From assembly GCA_025769875.1 (NCBI GenBank), contig JAGFNK010000012.1, positions 124,001 through 188,000 on the forward strand: a DNA stretch of 64,000 nucleotides, given 5' to 3'. The notes under the pieces are model-generated. The model was not told the DNA's origin. It searched no databases and saw nothing but the letters and a program-made list of their open reading frames with translations. The position numbers were made by a program, and so were the translations under genes. Positions 10,651 through 22,324 of the stretch are shown piece after piece. The first letter of the stretch is position 1. The number at the start of each line of letters is the position of its first letter. The stretch comes from Russula earlei (lineage: Eukaryota; Basidiomycota; Agaricomycetes; Russulales; Russulaceae).

Positions 10651-11035
10651 TGTTGCGCAGCATAGAGCGCAGCTAACAGGCCAAGCAACCCACCATAGAG
10701 GTTGTGCTAATGCTCAAGTGATATTGGGGTGTAGAGCGATATGTATACTCGTCTACAAGTATGGTATTTATACCTCTATGACCCAGGGCTGTTCCTAAGT
10801 CTAAAAGAGGTGACTACAGGTGTCCACTATATCGCGCATTAAGTGACACGTGATGTGGAAACGTTCTAGACGCAGCATAAGGCTGCATCTTGTGATAGAT
10901 AGCGTACTATGCGTAACCCTATTGCCATAAGCGCATATACTAAAGTTCTGTCTAACATGTAACATCTATGAGCGGATCTTGAACCTTGTATGAAGGTCTT
11001 CGCCTTCTTTGATCCGTTCGGGTTCCGGTTCAACA
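10651..11035 (-). repeat. 3' LTR of copia element C
   Basis: 385 bp, TG...CA. On the element strand it is preceded directly by a purine tract, AGCAAGGGGGAGTG (plus-strand 11036-11049), the polypurine tract that primes plus-strand DNA synthesis. Pairs with 16108-16492. Confidence 0.93.
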
Positions 11036-11084
11036 CTCCCCCTTGCTAAGTGCATCGGTAGATGCCGTGAGCATTTTCCCACAT

Positions 11085-14000
11085 TCAGGGGTAGAACGTT
11101 AGTCCTAGTTGCTCCCTGAATTTGAGGAACTTGACGCGACCAAGGTTCTTGGTGAACATGTCGGCTGGGTTGTTAGCCCCTTCAATAAAGAATAGCTCCA
11201 CCTGTTTATTTTGTATGACTTCACGAATGAAGTGATAGCGCAAATCAATATGTTTGATGCGCTTTTCTTGCACAGGGTTGGAGGCTAAGAATATTGAGCC
11301 TTGGTTATCACCGAACAGTGGGATAGGAGCAAGATTAATGCCAAGTTCTGTTAGTAAGGATTTAATCCAAACTAACTGTCTGCTCGTGTCAGAGAGCGAC
11401 ATGTACTCGGCTTCAGTGGAGGAGAGCGCGACTGTTTTCTGCGCTCGTGAGTTCCACGAAAATATTGCTCCAGCCAGGTTCACCATATAGCCTGTAGTGG
11501 ACTTCCGATTAGTCGGATCAGAAGCCCAGTCAGAGTCGGCATATGCCATCAAGCCGCCATTAGATGGTCCATCATAGACCAAAGCATAATTGGCGGTTCC
11601 CAAGAGGTATCGGCAAATATAGTATGCACGATTTAAATGATCCTCTGAGGGATTGGCAGCATGTTGCGACAACTTTGTGACAGCAAAGGCTATATCTGGA
11701 CGTGTTCCAAGCATTATGTATAGGAGTGATCCTATAACTTGCTGGAATTTAGACCGCAAGGCTGGGTCAGCAGCGGAAGTGTTGGGAGAGGGGTGATAGC
11801 CCTCTGGTAGCGGAGTAGGAGCAGGGTTTGCGTTCAGCAAGTCGAAACACTGCAGCACTTTCTTTAAATATTCAGTCTGGTCCAGGTGTATCTGGCCGGA
11901 CTTGCGTTGAATGCGCATGCATAGAAATTCTTGGGCATCGCCCAGATCTCAACATTCCCAGAGCTTCATGAAGCGCTCCTTAGTTTTATTGATTTGTTTT
12001 TTGTCTGCTCCGAAGAAGAGCACATCATCAACATAGACGATGGCTATGATGCTCTTGTCTTTACTAACAAAGAGCCCAGAGTCAGACATAAGGCGAATAA
12101 GGCCGAGCGAGGCCATGGACTTGTCAAGGGCTTTCCACCATGCAAGTGCCGCTTGCTTGAGTCCGTATATTGTGCATTTTAGGCGCATGACTTTACGCTC
12201 TTGGCCTTTTATTTTGAAGCCCTCAGGCTGCTCCATATAGAGCTCTTCATCGAGCTCACCATAGAGAAAGGCAGTCTTGACGTCTAGTCCGCTAATGTGC
12301 CAGTTTTTGAGCGCTGCGAGCGCAATCATTAGGCGGACTGTCTCAAACCGTACCACGGGTGAGAATATCTCATCATAGTCAATGCCTTCTACTTGGGAGA
12401 AGCCTTTGGCGACTAGTCTGGCTTTTTTACGACCATCAGACTTAAGGTCGAATACCCATCTATTTTTAATTATTTTGCGATCCTTGGGAGGATCGACTAG
12501 TTCGAAGACTTTGCGTCTGCGGAGGGATTCCAACTCCTCGCGACAAGCATCTTTCCACTCCTTTTAGAGTTCACTTGGCATTCGCAGAATGTCCCTAAAG
12601 GTCCATTCGCGAATCTTCGCAGTATCAGGTGTATCTGAACTTAGTGGAACTGCTTGGGCGAGCAGATAGTTCAGAAATTTGACTCCCCCTTCCCTTGCTA
12701 GACGTAGAATGTCTTCTACCTCATCCTCAGAGGCTTGCGGCGGTTGATCGTCAAGGACGACAGGAGGGTAAGGGCCTGGTGCGGCCGATCCTGACGTACT
12801 ATCCTCACCGGAGCAACCGGGTTGGTTTTCTGTCATTGTTCTCCATGTGCGTGTGCGCCGAACGTCTTTCTCCACTTCTGTGGGGTGTCTGCATTCACCA
12901 TAGACGTTGCCTGGACGGGTAGGTACTTTCCTCAACCGCTGAGACCTTCGAAGAGGTACAGGTTCTTCAACAGGAGGAGGGGACGGTGTAGGAGGGACAG
13001 GCGTTTGCTCGCGTTCCTCTACCTCTGGCGCCTGTATAGGCTGCTCATCGTCCTCACTTTTAATTGTAGGGAAAGGGTCGTCAACACCAGGAATGGTGTC
13101 TTCGACAGGTTGTTGCGGTAGTTCCTCACGCGGTTCATTAATCCGCGTGGTACCTTTAGTGCGCGCTTTGTCGCATTTGGGGTACAGGGTCTCATCGTAC
13201 AGGGCGGTAGCATTTGTGTAAAGCGTATTATTTGGGAGCCTCATGAAGAGTGAGGCTTTGATCCCCTCAGTGTGACCAAGGTAGATCATTAGCTCGCTTT
13301 TAGGCGAAAGCTTATTGACTCGACGCTTTTCTGGTATGTGCACATATGCACCGCAACCAAATACTCTGAGGTGTGAGATATCAGGGACCTCGTTCTTTAG
13401 GACTTCATAGGGTGTACGCCATTGAAGGCGTCTGGCAGGTGTCCTATTGTAACAGTGTGTCCCATGATTCACTGCAAATTCCCACCAGGAGGGAGGTAGA
13501 CAAGCTTCAAGGTGCATTGCCTGAGCTTTGTCCATTACAGTGCGCATAAAGCGCTCTGCGCGTCCATTCTGTTGTGGAGTGTATGGGGCGCTTTGCAGGA
13601 TTTTAATTCCTTCGTCCTTTAGGACGTTATCAAAGGCCTCGGACTTGTACTCTCCGCCAGCATCGGACATCCACTCTTTGATTCCTGCTTTGTATTGGTT
13701 CTTGACCATAGCTAGGAATTGCTTGACGGCCATTATGGTCGACTCTTTATTTTTTAAGAGTGTGATCCATGCATAGGAGGAATAATCGTCAATAAAACTG
13801 ACGAAATATTCGTACTTATGATACGACTTCACAGGGAAACTCTTAAGGTCCAAGTGAATATGCTCGAACGGTGCGGAGGCACGAGTTTCAGAAGGGAGGT
13901 GCGCAGATGCAGGCATTTTGCCTTGCGCGCAGCCAGGACATACCAGCTGTTCCTGAGGGATTTTCAGGTCTTCAGGGAGACCCTTGGTATGTGTCTTTGC

Positions 14001-15938
14001 ACGTGTTACGACATCCTTAGATGGGTGGCCAAGGCGTCGGTGAATGACATCATAATCTACCGCGTAGATAAGAGAATGCGCTTGCGCGCTTTCAATTGAG
14101 GCGTCTAACCAATACGTGGTTTGACCCGGGAATAAGGGGTAAGAGGACAGGATGATACGTCCGTCCTCTCGTAGGGAAATATGATTTCTATTCCCTAATG
14201 CATGCATCCCTTGTTGTAAAAACTCCCCCATAGATAATATCCAAGTGTTAATTTTCGGAATATAGAGAACAGGAGAAATGCGCGTGACAACCACTTTAGA
14301 GTTGACAGTGTGCCGAAGCAACACAGCGCCTTTGCCTTCCACATATATGGTATTATCGGCAGTTTTAACAGGGGATCTTTCGTGCGGCAAAGCCGGCGTA
14401 TACTCTATAAAGTCTTTTATTTCGAAGGTGAAGTGTGCGGATGCGCCAGAGTCAAGGAGCCATAAGGATCCCATTTTACTCAAGTCGTGCTTTCCTCTAC
14501 ATCTCGAACAATTTTTGTTACATTCACTTTGAAGGGAAGTAGTCCCTTCGCTAATTTGTACATTATATGATACAAGCGAACACTTATTAGTAGTATCTAG
14601 CCCGCTTTGGGGCTGGGGAGATGCTAATAGGTTCTTTAGCGAGTGAAAGGAGAGAGGAAGGCGGACGCACGCTTCGTTATCTTCGGGGTCGCTGCCCCAA
14701 TCAAGCGCTTCATCCGACGGAGTCGGAGCACGCTCAGGGGTGGCAGCACCTGATGGGATACCGTCATATATGTCGAATAAATCCGACGTGTTTGTTTGCG
14801 CGAAGTCGCCATCGTCCTGGTCCATAGACTCAGGGACGGGCGACGGGAGTTTGACTGCACTTGTCGAGGCAGCGGATTGAGTCGAGATCCGCTGCTCGAG
14901 GGTCTTGACTGTCTGTATAGTGGGAGTTACCCCAAGATCATCAGCAAGATCAAGCGCTTTGTTTAAGGCCTTGTAAGGCCCGTGAGTGCGTTTGCGAGGG
15001 TCAGTCGCAGTTGTGACGGTACGTTGTTGGATCCCCGAAGGACCCAGATGGGCGATAGTGGTAATGGTTGGGAGTGGGAGTGCGGCAACGTCCGCAATGT
15101 GGGAGTGTCCGGGACCATGGCTGTTATCAGCCTTTTCCTTGCCTTTCCCTTTTCCTTTGCCGCCGCGCTTGCCGCGCTGGCGCTTGTCCTTATCTTCATC
15201 GTGCTTGGGCTTATTGCCCTGCTGCTGATTGGAGAAGGAGGGGTCACCGTGCTTGCGCTTGACAGCTGAAAGCTTCTGCGCGCTGTGCTTTTTGTTTGTT
15301 CCACGATTCATCTCAGTTTGGTATTGAGAGATTATGGCCTCTCGAACGTCCTTTGGAGCAAGATCCTCTAGACTATAGTTCTGAGTGATGATGTGGACAA
15401 GCATTTCCCATTTCGAGGGAATGGCAGCAAGCATGATGAGCGCCTGTAAGGCATCAGGAACGATAAGGGAGGATGCAGTGAGACGCTGGAATGCAGCGTG
15501 CATCCGATCGATTTGTGGGCCAGGATGCTGGCTCGGGTTAATGCGGATGGAGATGGCTTCTTTGAAGTCCTTATAGATACTGGTGGTGGTCGCCGTGCCA
15601 TAAAGGGTTTCTAGGCGATTCCAGATAGTCTCAGCGTTATCCAAAGATGTAAGGTCTTGTTGGATCGCAATGCTCGATCTTAGGACCATATGACCGACTG
15701 CCATATCATTTCCCTTGTTCCATTCTTTCACAGCTGCCTGAGCGACAGTCTGGGCAGCAATCTCTTCGGGAAGAGGCGCCTGAGGAAGGCCAGGGACGGT
15801 AGGCAGTTCAAAAGTGCCATTGCAATAACCCCATAGTCCAACGGACATAAGGAAGGCTTTCATAGCCTTTGACCAAATACCATAGTTTGCACCATCAAGG
15901 ATGGGGACAACAGGGGCAGAGGTTTGAGACGACGACAT
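11085..15938 (-). pseudogene. gag-pol: Gag-pol polyprotein of copia element C, two in-frame stops
   Basis: From 15938 leftward: Gag (residues about 1-230), a basic linker, the protease motif LWLLDSGASAHFT, the GAG-pre-integrase zinc region (RRLGHPSKDVV with CPGC), the integrase core (HLDLKSFP, then FVSFIDDYSSYAW, MSDAGGEYKSEAF and TPQQNGRAERF), a proline-rich linker with RRSQRLRK, RT with IVYVDDVLFFG, and RNase H (STEAEYMSLSDTSRQ, then RIKHIDLRYHFI). The frame is continuous except for TAA at 12564-12566 and TGA at 11949-11951. Both stops sit where a CAA and a CGA codon would fit, i.e. C-to-T changes. Without readthrough this copy lacks RT and RNase H. Confidence 0.92.
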
Positions 15939-16092
15939 TGTAGCTGTTAGAAGAGGGCTTAGAGGTCGTCAGTAAGAGTATTTGTATTTAAACAAGCCGA
16001 CATAGTCTCCCCTTAGGGTAGACTAGCTCGCCGCAGCATGCAGGCTACAGGGATGCTTCGCCATCATTGCAGCCGATGAAGGCGCATGGCTT

Positions 16093-16107
16093 GCAGGGCC
16101 CATAACC
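16093..16107 (-). other. Primer-binding site, internal fragment of initiator tRNA
   Basis: The plus-strand bases GCAGGGCCCATAACC directly abut the 5' LTR. This equals the anticodon stem-loop of eukaryotic initiator methionine tRNA (anticodon CAU inside GGGCCCAUAACC). The element's RNA would therefore pair with the middle of the tRNA, not its 3' CCA end. This is the half-tRNA priming known for Drosophila copia and yeast Ty5. Confidence 0.82.
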
Positions 16108-16492
16108 TGTTGCGCAGCATAGAGCGCAGCTAACAGGCCAAGCAACCCACCTTAGAGGTTGTGCTAATGCTCAAGTGATATTGGGGTGTAGAGCGATATG
16201 TATACTCGTCTACAAGTATGGTATTTATACCTCTATGACCCAGGGCTGTTCCTAAGTCTAAAAGAGGTGACTACAGGTGTCCACTATATCGCGCATTAAG
16301 TGACGCGTGATGTGGAAACGTTCTAGATGCAGCATAAGGCTGCATCTTGTGATAGATAGCATACTATGCGTAACCCTATTGCCATAAGCGCATATACTAA
16401 AGTTCTGTCTAACACGTAACATCTATGAGCGGATCTTGAACCTTGTATGAAGGTCTTCGCCTTCTTTGATCCGTTCGGGTTCCGGTTCAACA
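16108..16492 (-). repeat. 5' LTR of copia element C
   Basis: 385 bp, same termini as 10651-11035. The right flank GAAAG repeats the left flank of the other LTR. Confidence 0.93.
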
Positions 16493-17439
16493 GAAAGTGC
16501 AACATGGCATGTCCCCAGGATCATTTTTGATCCCTCAATTTTTTGCACTCCCCTTAGGGGAGAATACATTACTCTTGCCCCTTTTTCTGTTTAGTTTGAT
16601 TCAGATCAAAATCAAAAATGTCCAAAGATCATGAAGCCAAGTTTTCATTCCATATCAGTTCCAGCTCTCCTGTATCCAACAAAATGCAAACATGCAACTC
16701 AATCACATTCATGCACTAAAACTGGAGCAAGCACATCAGCCAGACAGACAGGCAATGTGTTATTTCTGTCAAAGTCCAAGGTCTCCTTACTATATGATTC
16801 TGTTCCTGTCTTACTTCCATTCCCAACTCTAAAAGCTCCTAAAAACATTCTACAATTTTATCTCTTAAGTAACATACTTGTAAAACATATTAAGTCACTT
16901 GATTTTGCCTCCGAATGTATCATTGTGTTCTCTGTTCTCAAAAACCCTCTTGCATGCACTTCAAAGTTGTCCCCTCTTGTCTTCTACTACTGCTCCACAT
17001 TGTTTGCATGTATTGCTGTCTCTATCCTGTGCCAACAGCCCACCAGCCTGCCTTCCCAACATGTACGTGCATGTTTCCATCACCTGGGCATCTTATCTTC
17101 ACCAAAAATGTCTTAAGGATATTGTGGAGCTCACCAAATGCAAGCTCAATGCTGCAGCTAAAGGCCACAAAGGCAATATTACTTTACTTGACCCCCAAAA
17201 ATTTCCATATTGTCTCATAAAATTTACAATCAGTATTTACAAATATCATACACACAAAGATGTACTTAAAGGCTCAAAAAACGAGCCAACAAAGAATTAA
17301 GAGATAGACACAACATTCTCGAAGACCCCTCTGTATGCCATCCCCAGCTCCTGCTCCCACATATCGATTATCACACCCTCGGACCTTCATCTCAGCTCCA
17401 TAACTTTCACTAGAAACCACATAATATGTTCACAGTAAA
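16493..17439. other. Gene-poor segment after copia C
   Basis: Starts with the GAAAG duplication and the continuation of the interrupted plus-strand copia 3' region (GAAAGTGCAACATGG). The rest is AT-rich. Open frames of up to 161 codons on the plus strand show no domain, motif or intron pattern that I recognise. I see no supportable gene. Confidence 0.5.
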
Positions 17440-18576
17440 TCAAATCAATCTGGGGAACGCCCGACTGACGCCCGAGACGTCTGATCTTTGTTTTGAGACG
17501 TCTTCTCGCCCTGCTTTGTTCCTTTATTTCTTTTCACTCCTGCCTCGAGTCTTGAAATGACAAAAGGCGATTCAGAGGAGTGGATTAGCGTGCCGTCCTT
17601 TTGGATTTTCTTTGTTGTTGACACGGCCCTGGAATGCAGATTAATGAGCTGTGTCAATTCACCCGCCAAAAACGGAAACAGAAACTGCGTGCTATACCTT
17701 CGCGCCAATCAAGAACACTTTCTGATGATACAGAGGATCGGAAGAGGGCCAATCCACTGTGAAACACCAAAAGGAACCAGTCGCAAGCCATGACCATAAT
17801 CACCGTTGCAGCTTTGAAGACGACGCGCACCTGCCCCGGTTATTCATCCCCACCGCAGTCACCCTACACCCTAAACATGTACATCATGATATGATATCTA
17901 TTGTAAACGTGCTCAATATGCAACGGAATAGCGATGCCTGAGAGAGACAATAGGCATTGAATTAGCAGCAAGGGAAGAGCGATGGGGCGGGGAATTCTAT
18001 GGATGTGGTGTCGGTGACGATGACGGAACGGACTGGCTGTGATTCTATTGTCCGTGTCATTGGCATTCTCAATGAGAAACGTCGCTGCTTTGGTGGACCA
18101 CAGGCCACGAGCGGAACGTCGCAACTGCTGGTTCCTCCAGGCTGCCGCTTATACGCGCGATGGGTTGAGAAATAAACAGCCTCGATCAGAATATGGGAAC
18201 ACGGTGATTTCTTGCATCCAGCCGCTGTCGTTTTCGCGTTCCGTTTCGCTAATGTTTTAATTGTCCATGCAGAAGAAGAAATGGCTCCCACCAGGACCGT
18301 CCGGGATATTGTTTGAAGTGGGTCAGCAGGATATACCTGTGACATATGTCAATCAAAGTGTTGTGACATCCCACAAGGTCGGACCGTGTCAGCGGCGCTT
18401 GTTCCCTCACGTGTTCCCTACGTTCGGGCAAACAAAAATTGACTCAGGAATTTTGTCGGTAGCGAGGTTGGCCCTATTGTCTTCTTTTCCCTTAGGGGTG
18501 GATTAGATGGACTCTTCACTTCTTCCTGCTCGGTATTCGGCATTCCGGTGAAGGTTGCTTTGCTTAACTGGCTCGG

Positions 18577-18583
18577 TATAAAG
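18577..18583 (+). promoter_or_regulatory. TATA box of pheromone gene A
   Basis: TATAAAG followed by GGAGGGTCATAACC, 104 bp before the ATG. The same TATA plus GGGAGGGTCAT block is present upstream of the copies at 23719, 42061 and, more loosely, 44431 and 30255. Confidence 0.7.
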
Positions 18584-18680
18584 GGAGGGTCATAACCTCT
18601 TACTCAAGGCAGCTTCACGCGTCTTCTCGACTCGCACACAGCAAACGCCGCACCATCCCCCTCTAAATCGACTCACACAA

Positions 18681-18806
18681 ATGGATCTCTTCGCCACCCT
18701 CTTCTCCGCTATCTCCAATGCCCCTGAGCCCGAGCCCACTTCTGCTACCCCCATCGATGCGGACGGTGGGACAGGGGGTAGTGGCGGCCATTGCATCCTC
18801 GCGTAG
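18681..18806 (+). CDS. Mating pheromone precursor, copy A
   Basis: A 41-codon intronless gene: MDLFATLFSAISNAPEPEP at the start and PIDADGGTGGSGGHCILA at the end. The last four residues, CILA, form a CAAX box for farnesylation. Size, the MD-hydrophobic start, the acidic-proline middle and the Gly-rich tail before Cys all match precursors of basidiomycete lipopeptide mating pheromones (the ligands of STE3-type receptors). The mature peptide would be the last 10-14 residues, cleaved near DAD/GG, with C38 farnesylated and ILA removed. The TATA box lies 104 bp upstream and the whole unit has four relatives in the window. The receptor is not seen here. Confidence 0.87.
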   Translation: MDLFATLFSAISNAPEPEPTSATPIDADGGTGGSGGHCILA

Positions 18807-19664
18807 ACGCCTTTCTCTACAGCGAGAGATACCCGTTTGACGCCGACCTGTTCATCATCGGTAAGCTCATCTTCAGCCGATTCTCCCTTCTTGGTACCGT
18901 TTTCCTCATAGTTTTGTACAGAGGCGTAACATCACCTCATCCTGCTTCAATTTTCGTTCATCTCGGGCTCCCCGTCTTCGCCCTGGTTGCGAAGAAGAAT
19001 GGCGAACGCACCCATTGTTGTATTCGTATTGGTTCGTTGGTTTGCTACTTGTATAATCACCCGAAATTCGTTTCGTGCCCCCACCCCTTCCCTTTTCTTT
19101 TCTTTCTTAATAACAGAATGATTGTCTTCGCCAGACTTGTTATCGTACGGTAACTTGTAGTAGTAGACGTTCTGTAGCAGTAGCATCATCGACACGGTCG
19201 TTCACTTATGTGTGACAGCATGATTCCAGAGTGTTTCGCGCCGCGTTCTGTCGGCTTGACAGTTCGGAAGAATGGGCAAAGACGGACAATAGTTCGCGTT
19301 AGACACCCGGGCCGGTCATTGCGCGTCTGATGAATTAGCAGGGTGAGGGGAGACAAGGTTCTCAAACATCAGACCTGCATCGCATTAACCCGATGCACAC
19401 CTGTTTGCATATCGCCGCGGCGAGTTGAGGATTGTGATTCAACGACACAGAAGTGGGGATCGCAGTCATTTCTGGAGAATTCTCTGAAGAATTGGGAAGA
19501 TGCACTATTAGTGGTCGGGCGTTGCAAGACCAGGAGAGGAAGACGAACAGCCACATATCTAGCCGAGTTCCGCCTCGTTGGTCGCCTTCACGTTCTTCGC
19601 CCGGTTCTCATGTCGGTCGGTTCTCCTCAAGACTGTGCAATGAACGAGGCCACGTCTCGCGTTG

Positions 19665-19800
19665 ATGTCCTCAGTCGCTCGAAACCTGCGCGGAACGGCC
19701 GTCGCCAAGGCCGACGAGAAGTTGCTCGCGGAGGTTGGATACAACCAGCAATTTCAACGCGTATTTCCACCTCTCAAGGCCACCGCGTACATAAGCGCCT
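19665..19800 (+). pseudogene. Amino-acid permease 5' fragment (left arm)
   Basis: Reads MSSVARNLRGTAVAKADEK, then LLAEVGYNQQFQRVFPPL. KADEKLLAELGYKQEFKR-like sequence is the cytosolic N-terminus shared by fungal amino-acid/GABA permeases just before the first membrane helix. Here it ends after about 40 codons in unrelated sequence (ATAYISAFPPRR), so only the 5' tip of a gene was captured. A matching scrap lies in the right arm at about 41110-41260. It is not functional as a transporter. Confidence 0.65.
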
Positions 19801-19837
19801 TCCCTCCGCGGCGGCACGGTGCTGATATGCACACGCT

Positions 19838-20160
19838 AGTAGTCTCAATTACCTGCGCTCATCATCAACAAGAATATACACACGGGCATCGGTGCTCGGC
19901 CGTTCAATGTCGTAAGGTGAGAACCATCCTCTCATTCCGCTGCCTTTGTTGCAGTCGGACAGATGGCATTCAATTCCAGTGGACACCCTCGCTTCGGCCG
20001 TCCTGTTCACGCTCTCGAGGGTTTTGCTTACGCACGAAACCATGCTCGTCCATCCACACAATGTTGGAAGAAGAGACGCTGCCACGACTCGGAGCCGTCC
20101 ACCAGCAATGAAAGGAGAATGGGGACCCCAGGCCAACTGACGAAACGAAGATCATGTAGA
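19838..20160 (+). pseudogene. NCS1 permease 3' fragment (left arm)
   Basis: Reads INKNIHTGIGARPFNVV, then a GTGAGA donor, intron-like sequence ending near 19975, and a decayed last exon (TLASAVLFTLSR in one frame, then HETMLVHPHNV). It lines up with the end of the NCS1 permease gene at 47389-47860, including the position of its last intron (GTGAGAGCC in the intact gene). Frames are broken. It starts at the ACTAG site where the right arm carries the gypsy insertion. Confidence 0.75.
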
Positions 20161-20579
20161 GACATTCGTGGATTGGCGCTCAGTCTTGCGTCCCACTCGG
20201 GAACGCGAGATACTATTCGAACCTGGGACTTTGAATTTTAACGTCAGGAATCCAATAATCAACGTCTCCCGATCGACCGGGCGTCGGGTTCGCAATGACA
20301 AATGCAATGATTTCACCCTAGTCTTCGTTACTGACATTCTGCCCTATTCCCTTTGAGAAGATAATAACATATGGGAAGGACTCCGAGTCGTAGGACGTAC
20401 AATTGTTGGCTTTTCATGGGGTGATGGTCTACTTACTCCCTCGCCCCATCAGGAGAGTGTCTGTTCGTCATGGCATTCATTCCATCAATTCCAGCCTGCT
20501 CGAGTCACATTGTTGACCGCCGATACTCATGAGCGCATCAGCCGAGACTGCCATGAGGCATACCAAGGCTCCCGGAGAC

Positions 20580-21295
20580 ATATATAAGGTGGCCTCTGCT
20601 CTCCCATTCTATCCCCATCGCCCCCTTCCTTCTCTCCCTTCTCTCTTCGGTCTTTGCCTTCGCTGTGGATCCGGGTAGCAGTCAGTATTATACTGCAGCT
20701 GCACGCAAGCCACAGGGAGGCATCGATCCCATCCCATCTAATATCGCATCCCCCCCTCGACCCTCCCTCATCAAGCCATTCAACACATGCACGACTTTGC
20801 CTGTCCGTCGTGTTTCATGGTTGACTGCTCGTGAGGGGCACTGCGTCGAGGGGGGTCGGAAAGAGCACCTCGGTCTAGATAGTCTTGCGTGATTGAGTTT
20901 ACGTCCCCTCCTCGGTCACCCCCTCGTCGATCCATTTCCATTCAACGCATGCACCGAGCTTGTTTGTGCACCCCCTGTGTGCACGCAAGCGTCGCGTTTC
21001 GTGCTTGAAGGACTTGGTCGCAGGGATCAGTGTCCCAGGGGGGTTGGAAAAAGCGCGCCATTATGAATGTGATCGTGTTGCATGTATTTTAAGGCTGGCA
21101 GCGACGCGTCCAGATACCCGGGGAGTTCTGACGAGTTGCTGGGGGACTGGCACTCGTACACCTCGAGAGGACGCAAGAGGCAAAAAAGCCCAAAGAAAAG
21201 AAAGGTCCCGAGGTTTAGAACCGGGTGTCTTGCCTTCGATGGCCGGGACGCGTCGCTGCTGCCAACCCCACGGAATGCTCTCATGTAAAAAATGA
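20580..21295 (+). other. Conserved transcription-unit-like block, copy 1
   Basis: Begins with TATATAAGGTGGCC, followed by a C/T-rich leader and a hydrophobic start. In the copy at 46704-47003 this reads MLSHSIPVAPFLLPFLLSSV, then FAFAVDPGSSQYYTAAARKP, a plausible secretion signal; this copy lacks that ATG. After it come two diverged tandem units of about 150 bp (about 20758-20870 and 20916-21060) and an A-rich end near 21290. Three copies exist (20580, 33640 reversed, 47010 reversed). It could be a small secreted-protein gene with introns or simply part of a repeat. I do not recognise a family. Confidence 0.4.
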
Positions 21296-21518
21296 ATATA
21301 TGTATCCGTGGGTTTTGATTCGTTATATCTTGGTGTGATCTTATGTACGGCGGCGAGAGGTCTTTGAACCTGAGGTGTCATGGGATGCGAACGAACGTGT
21401 TGGCGATCTTACAGTGGCAGGACATCTTCTACCACTAGAGGTTAGCCTGTTAAATGACCCTTTTCCGGTCTCAGGGAGGGCTAAACAGTTTCCGGAGGCG
21501 GTGACACAAGTAGGTGAA

Positions 21519-21660
21519 GACCAACGAACAAATTACAAAGGCGTGTTTATTCTCCACAATGAAACTTGAAGCAGGATGAATGTGCGCGAGTCAAGAAGAA
21601 GCGTGAAGCTGCATTGAGTAGATAGCCATGACCCTCCCTTTATACAGTGTGTTACAGCCT
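21519..21660 (-). pseudogene. Pheromone-gene relic without coding region
   Basis: The plus strand has AAACTTGAAGCAGGATGA (the downstream flank seen at 41910 and 44290), then at once GTGCGCGAGTCAAGAAG and CATGACCCTCCCTTTATAC, the leader and TATA region of the minus-strand copies. The coding part and nearby intron-like sequence between them are missing, so a deletion removed the pheromone frame. It sits exactly at the inner end of the left arm. Confidence 0.65.
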
Positions 21661-22324
21661 ATTAGTGTTGTGATGGCCAGGTTCGGCCTGGAAGCCGCGA
21701 CTTTGGCCTGGCTTTGGGGGAATGCTCATACATGTAAGGTGGGGTGGGGATTGGACCCGCGTAGGACGGTCTCGCAGCATTAGGGTATGGCGTTTTTGAT
21801 GGCTTTAGTAGGTTGTCAGGTAGTAGACTAGTATCTCCTTTGGGTCATCGTTATGCCTCCAGTCCAGTCCAACACTACCCGCGGTTTTGTGCAGGCCCTT
21901 GGAAGCGGCGCAGCAGCGCTTGAACGCGCTTCGGGTGGTTGAAAAGCTGTGGGAGGTTGCGAATGTGGTCTCTTGACGTGGAGTGATCGCGGTGTCCGGC
22001 CGCATACAGGGTACATTCGCGGAGCACGCTCCATCGTCTGCTGCATTGGCAGGCGATCTGGTTCGGTGTGTGACGTGGGACGAGACAACGGAAATTTTGC
22101 CGACGAAGGCGTGACCTGTACTAATTCGATTGTGGGGTATTCCTGAAGAACTTGGCTCTGGTTCCGGTTTCCCTAGCATTTCAGCGGTTTTCAGGTTTGT
22201 TGGGGTCATCCGTGGGCTTCTTGTGTATAGAACGCTGGGTGTGGGGCTCGTTGTATACTTGCCGCATGTGCATTCATTCGAAAGTGACCAAAACATGGGC
22301 GTTCTTCGAAAAGACCTGAATTAA
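21661..22324. other. Segment without recognisable gene
   Basis: Open frames on both strands (for example 163 codons on the minus strand, 21805-22296) have no domain or intron pattern I recognise. Nothing else is supported. Confidence 0.35.

Larger units (their letters stand above)
10651..16492 (-). mobile_element. Full-length Ty1/copia retrotransposon (element C)
   Basis: 5842-bp element with two 385-bp direct LTRs (10651-11035 and 16108-16492), both TGTTGCGCAG...GGTTCAACA. The 5-bp sequence GAAAG lies immediately before the left LTR (10646-10650) and after the right LTR (16493-16497), a clean target duplication. Coding runs on the minus strand as one long gag-pol frame interrupted by two stop codons. 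By eye the LTRs differ at about five positions, mostly C/T or G/A, which suggests a fairly recent insertion. It landed in the LTR-proximal end of an older copia on the plus strand. Confidence 0.95.
17440..21519 (+). repeat. Left arm of ~4 kb inverted repeat
   Basis: This segment reappears reversed at 32663-34353 plus 41077-43440. Matched landmarks are the sequence around 17445-17700 with 43210-43440, the pheromone genes 18681 with 42061, the amino-acid permease scrap 19665 with about 41110-41260, the NCS1 scrap 19838 with 34347, and the 20580-21300 unit with 32890-33640. The arms differ by scattered substitutions and small indels. The right arm additionally carries a 6.7-kb retrotransposon, so the duplication is older than that insertion. 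Confidence 0.9.

Noticed and set aside
16631..17116. 161-codon plus-strand ORF
   Set aside because: Biased composition, no domain, adjacent to transposon debris.
21027..21284. 85-codon ORF MRAFRGVGSSDASRPS..., conserved in three copies, as a gene
   Set aside because: Its conservation is explained by the duplicated DNA. The opposite strand is equally open, and it lies antisense to the TATA-led unit.
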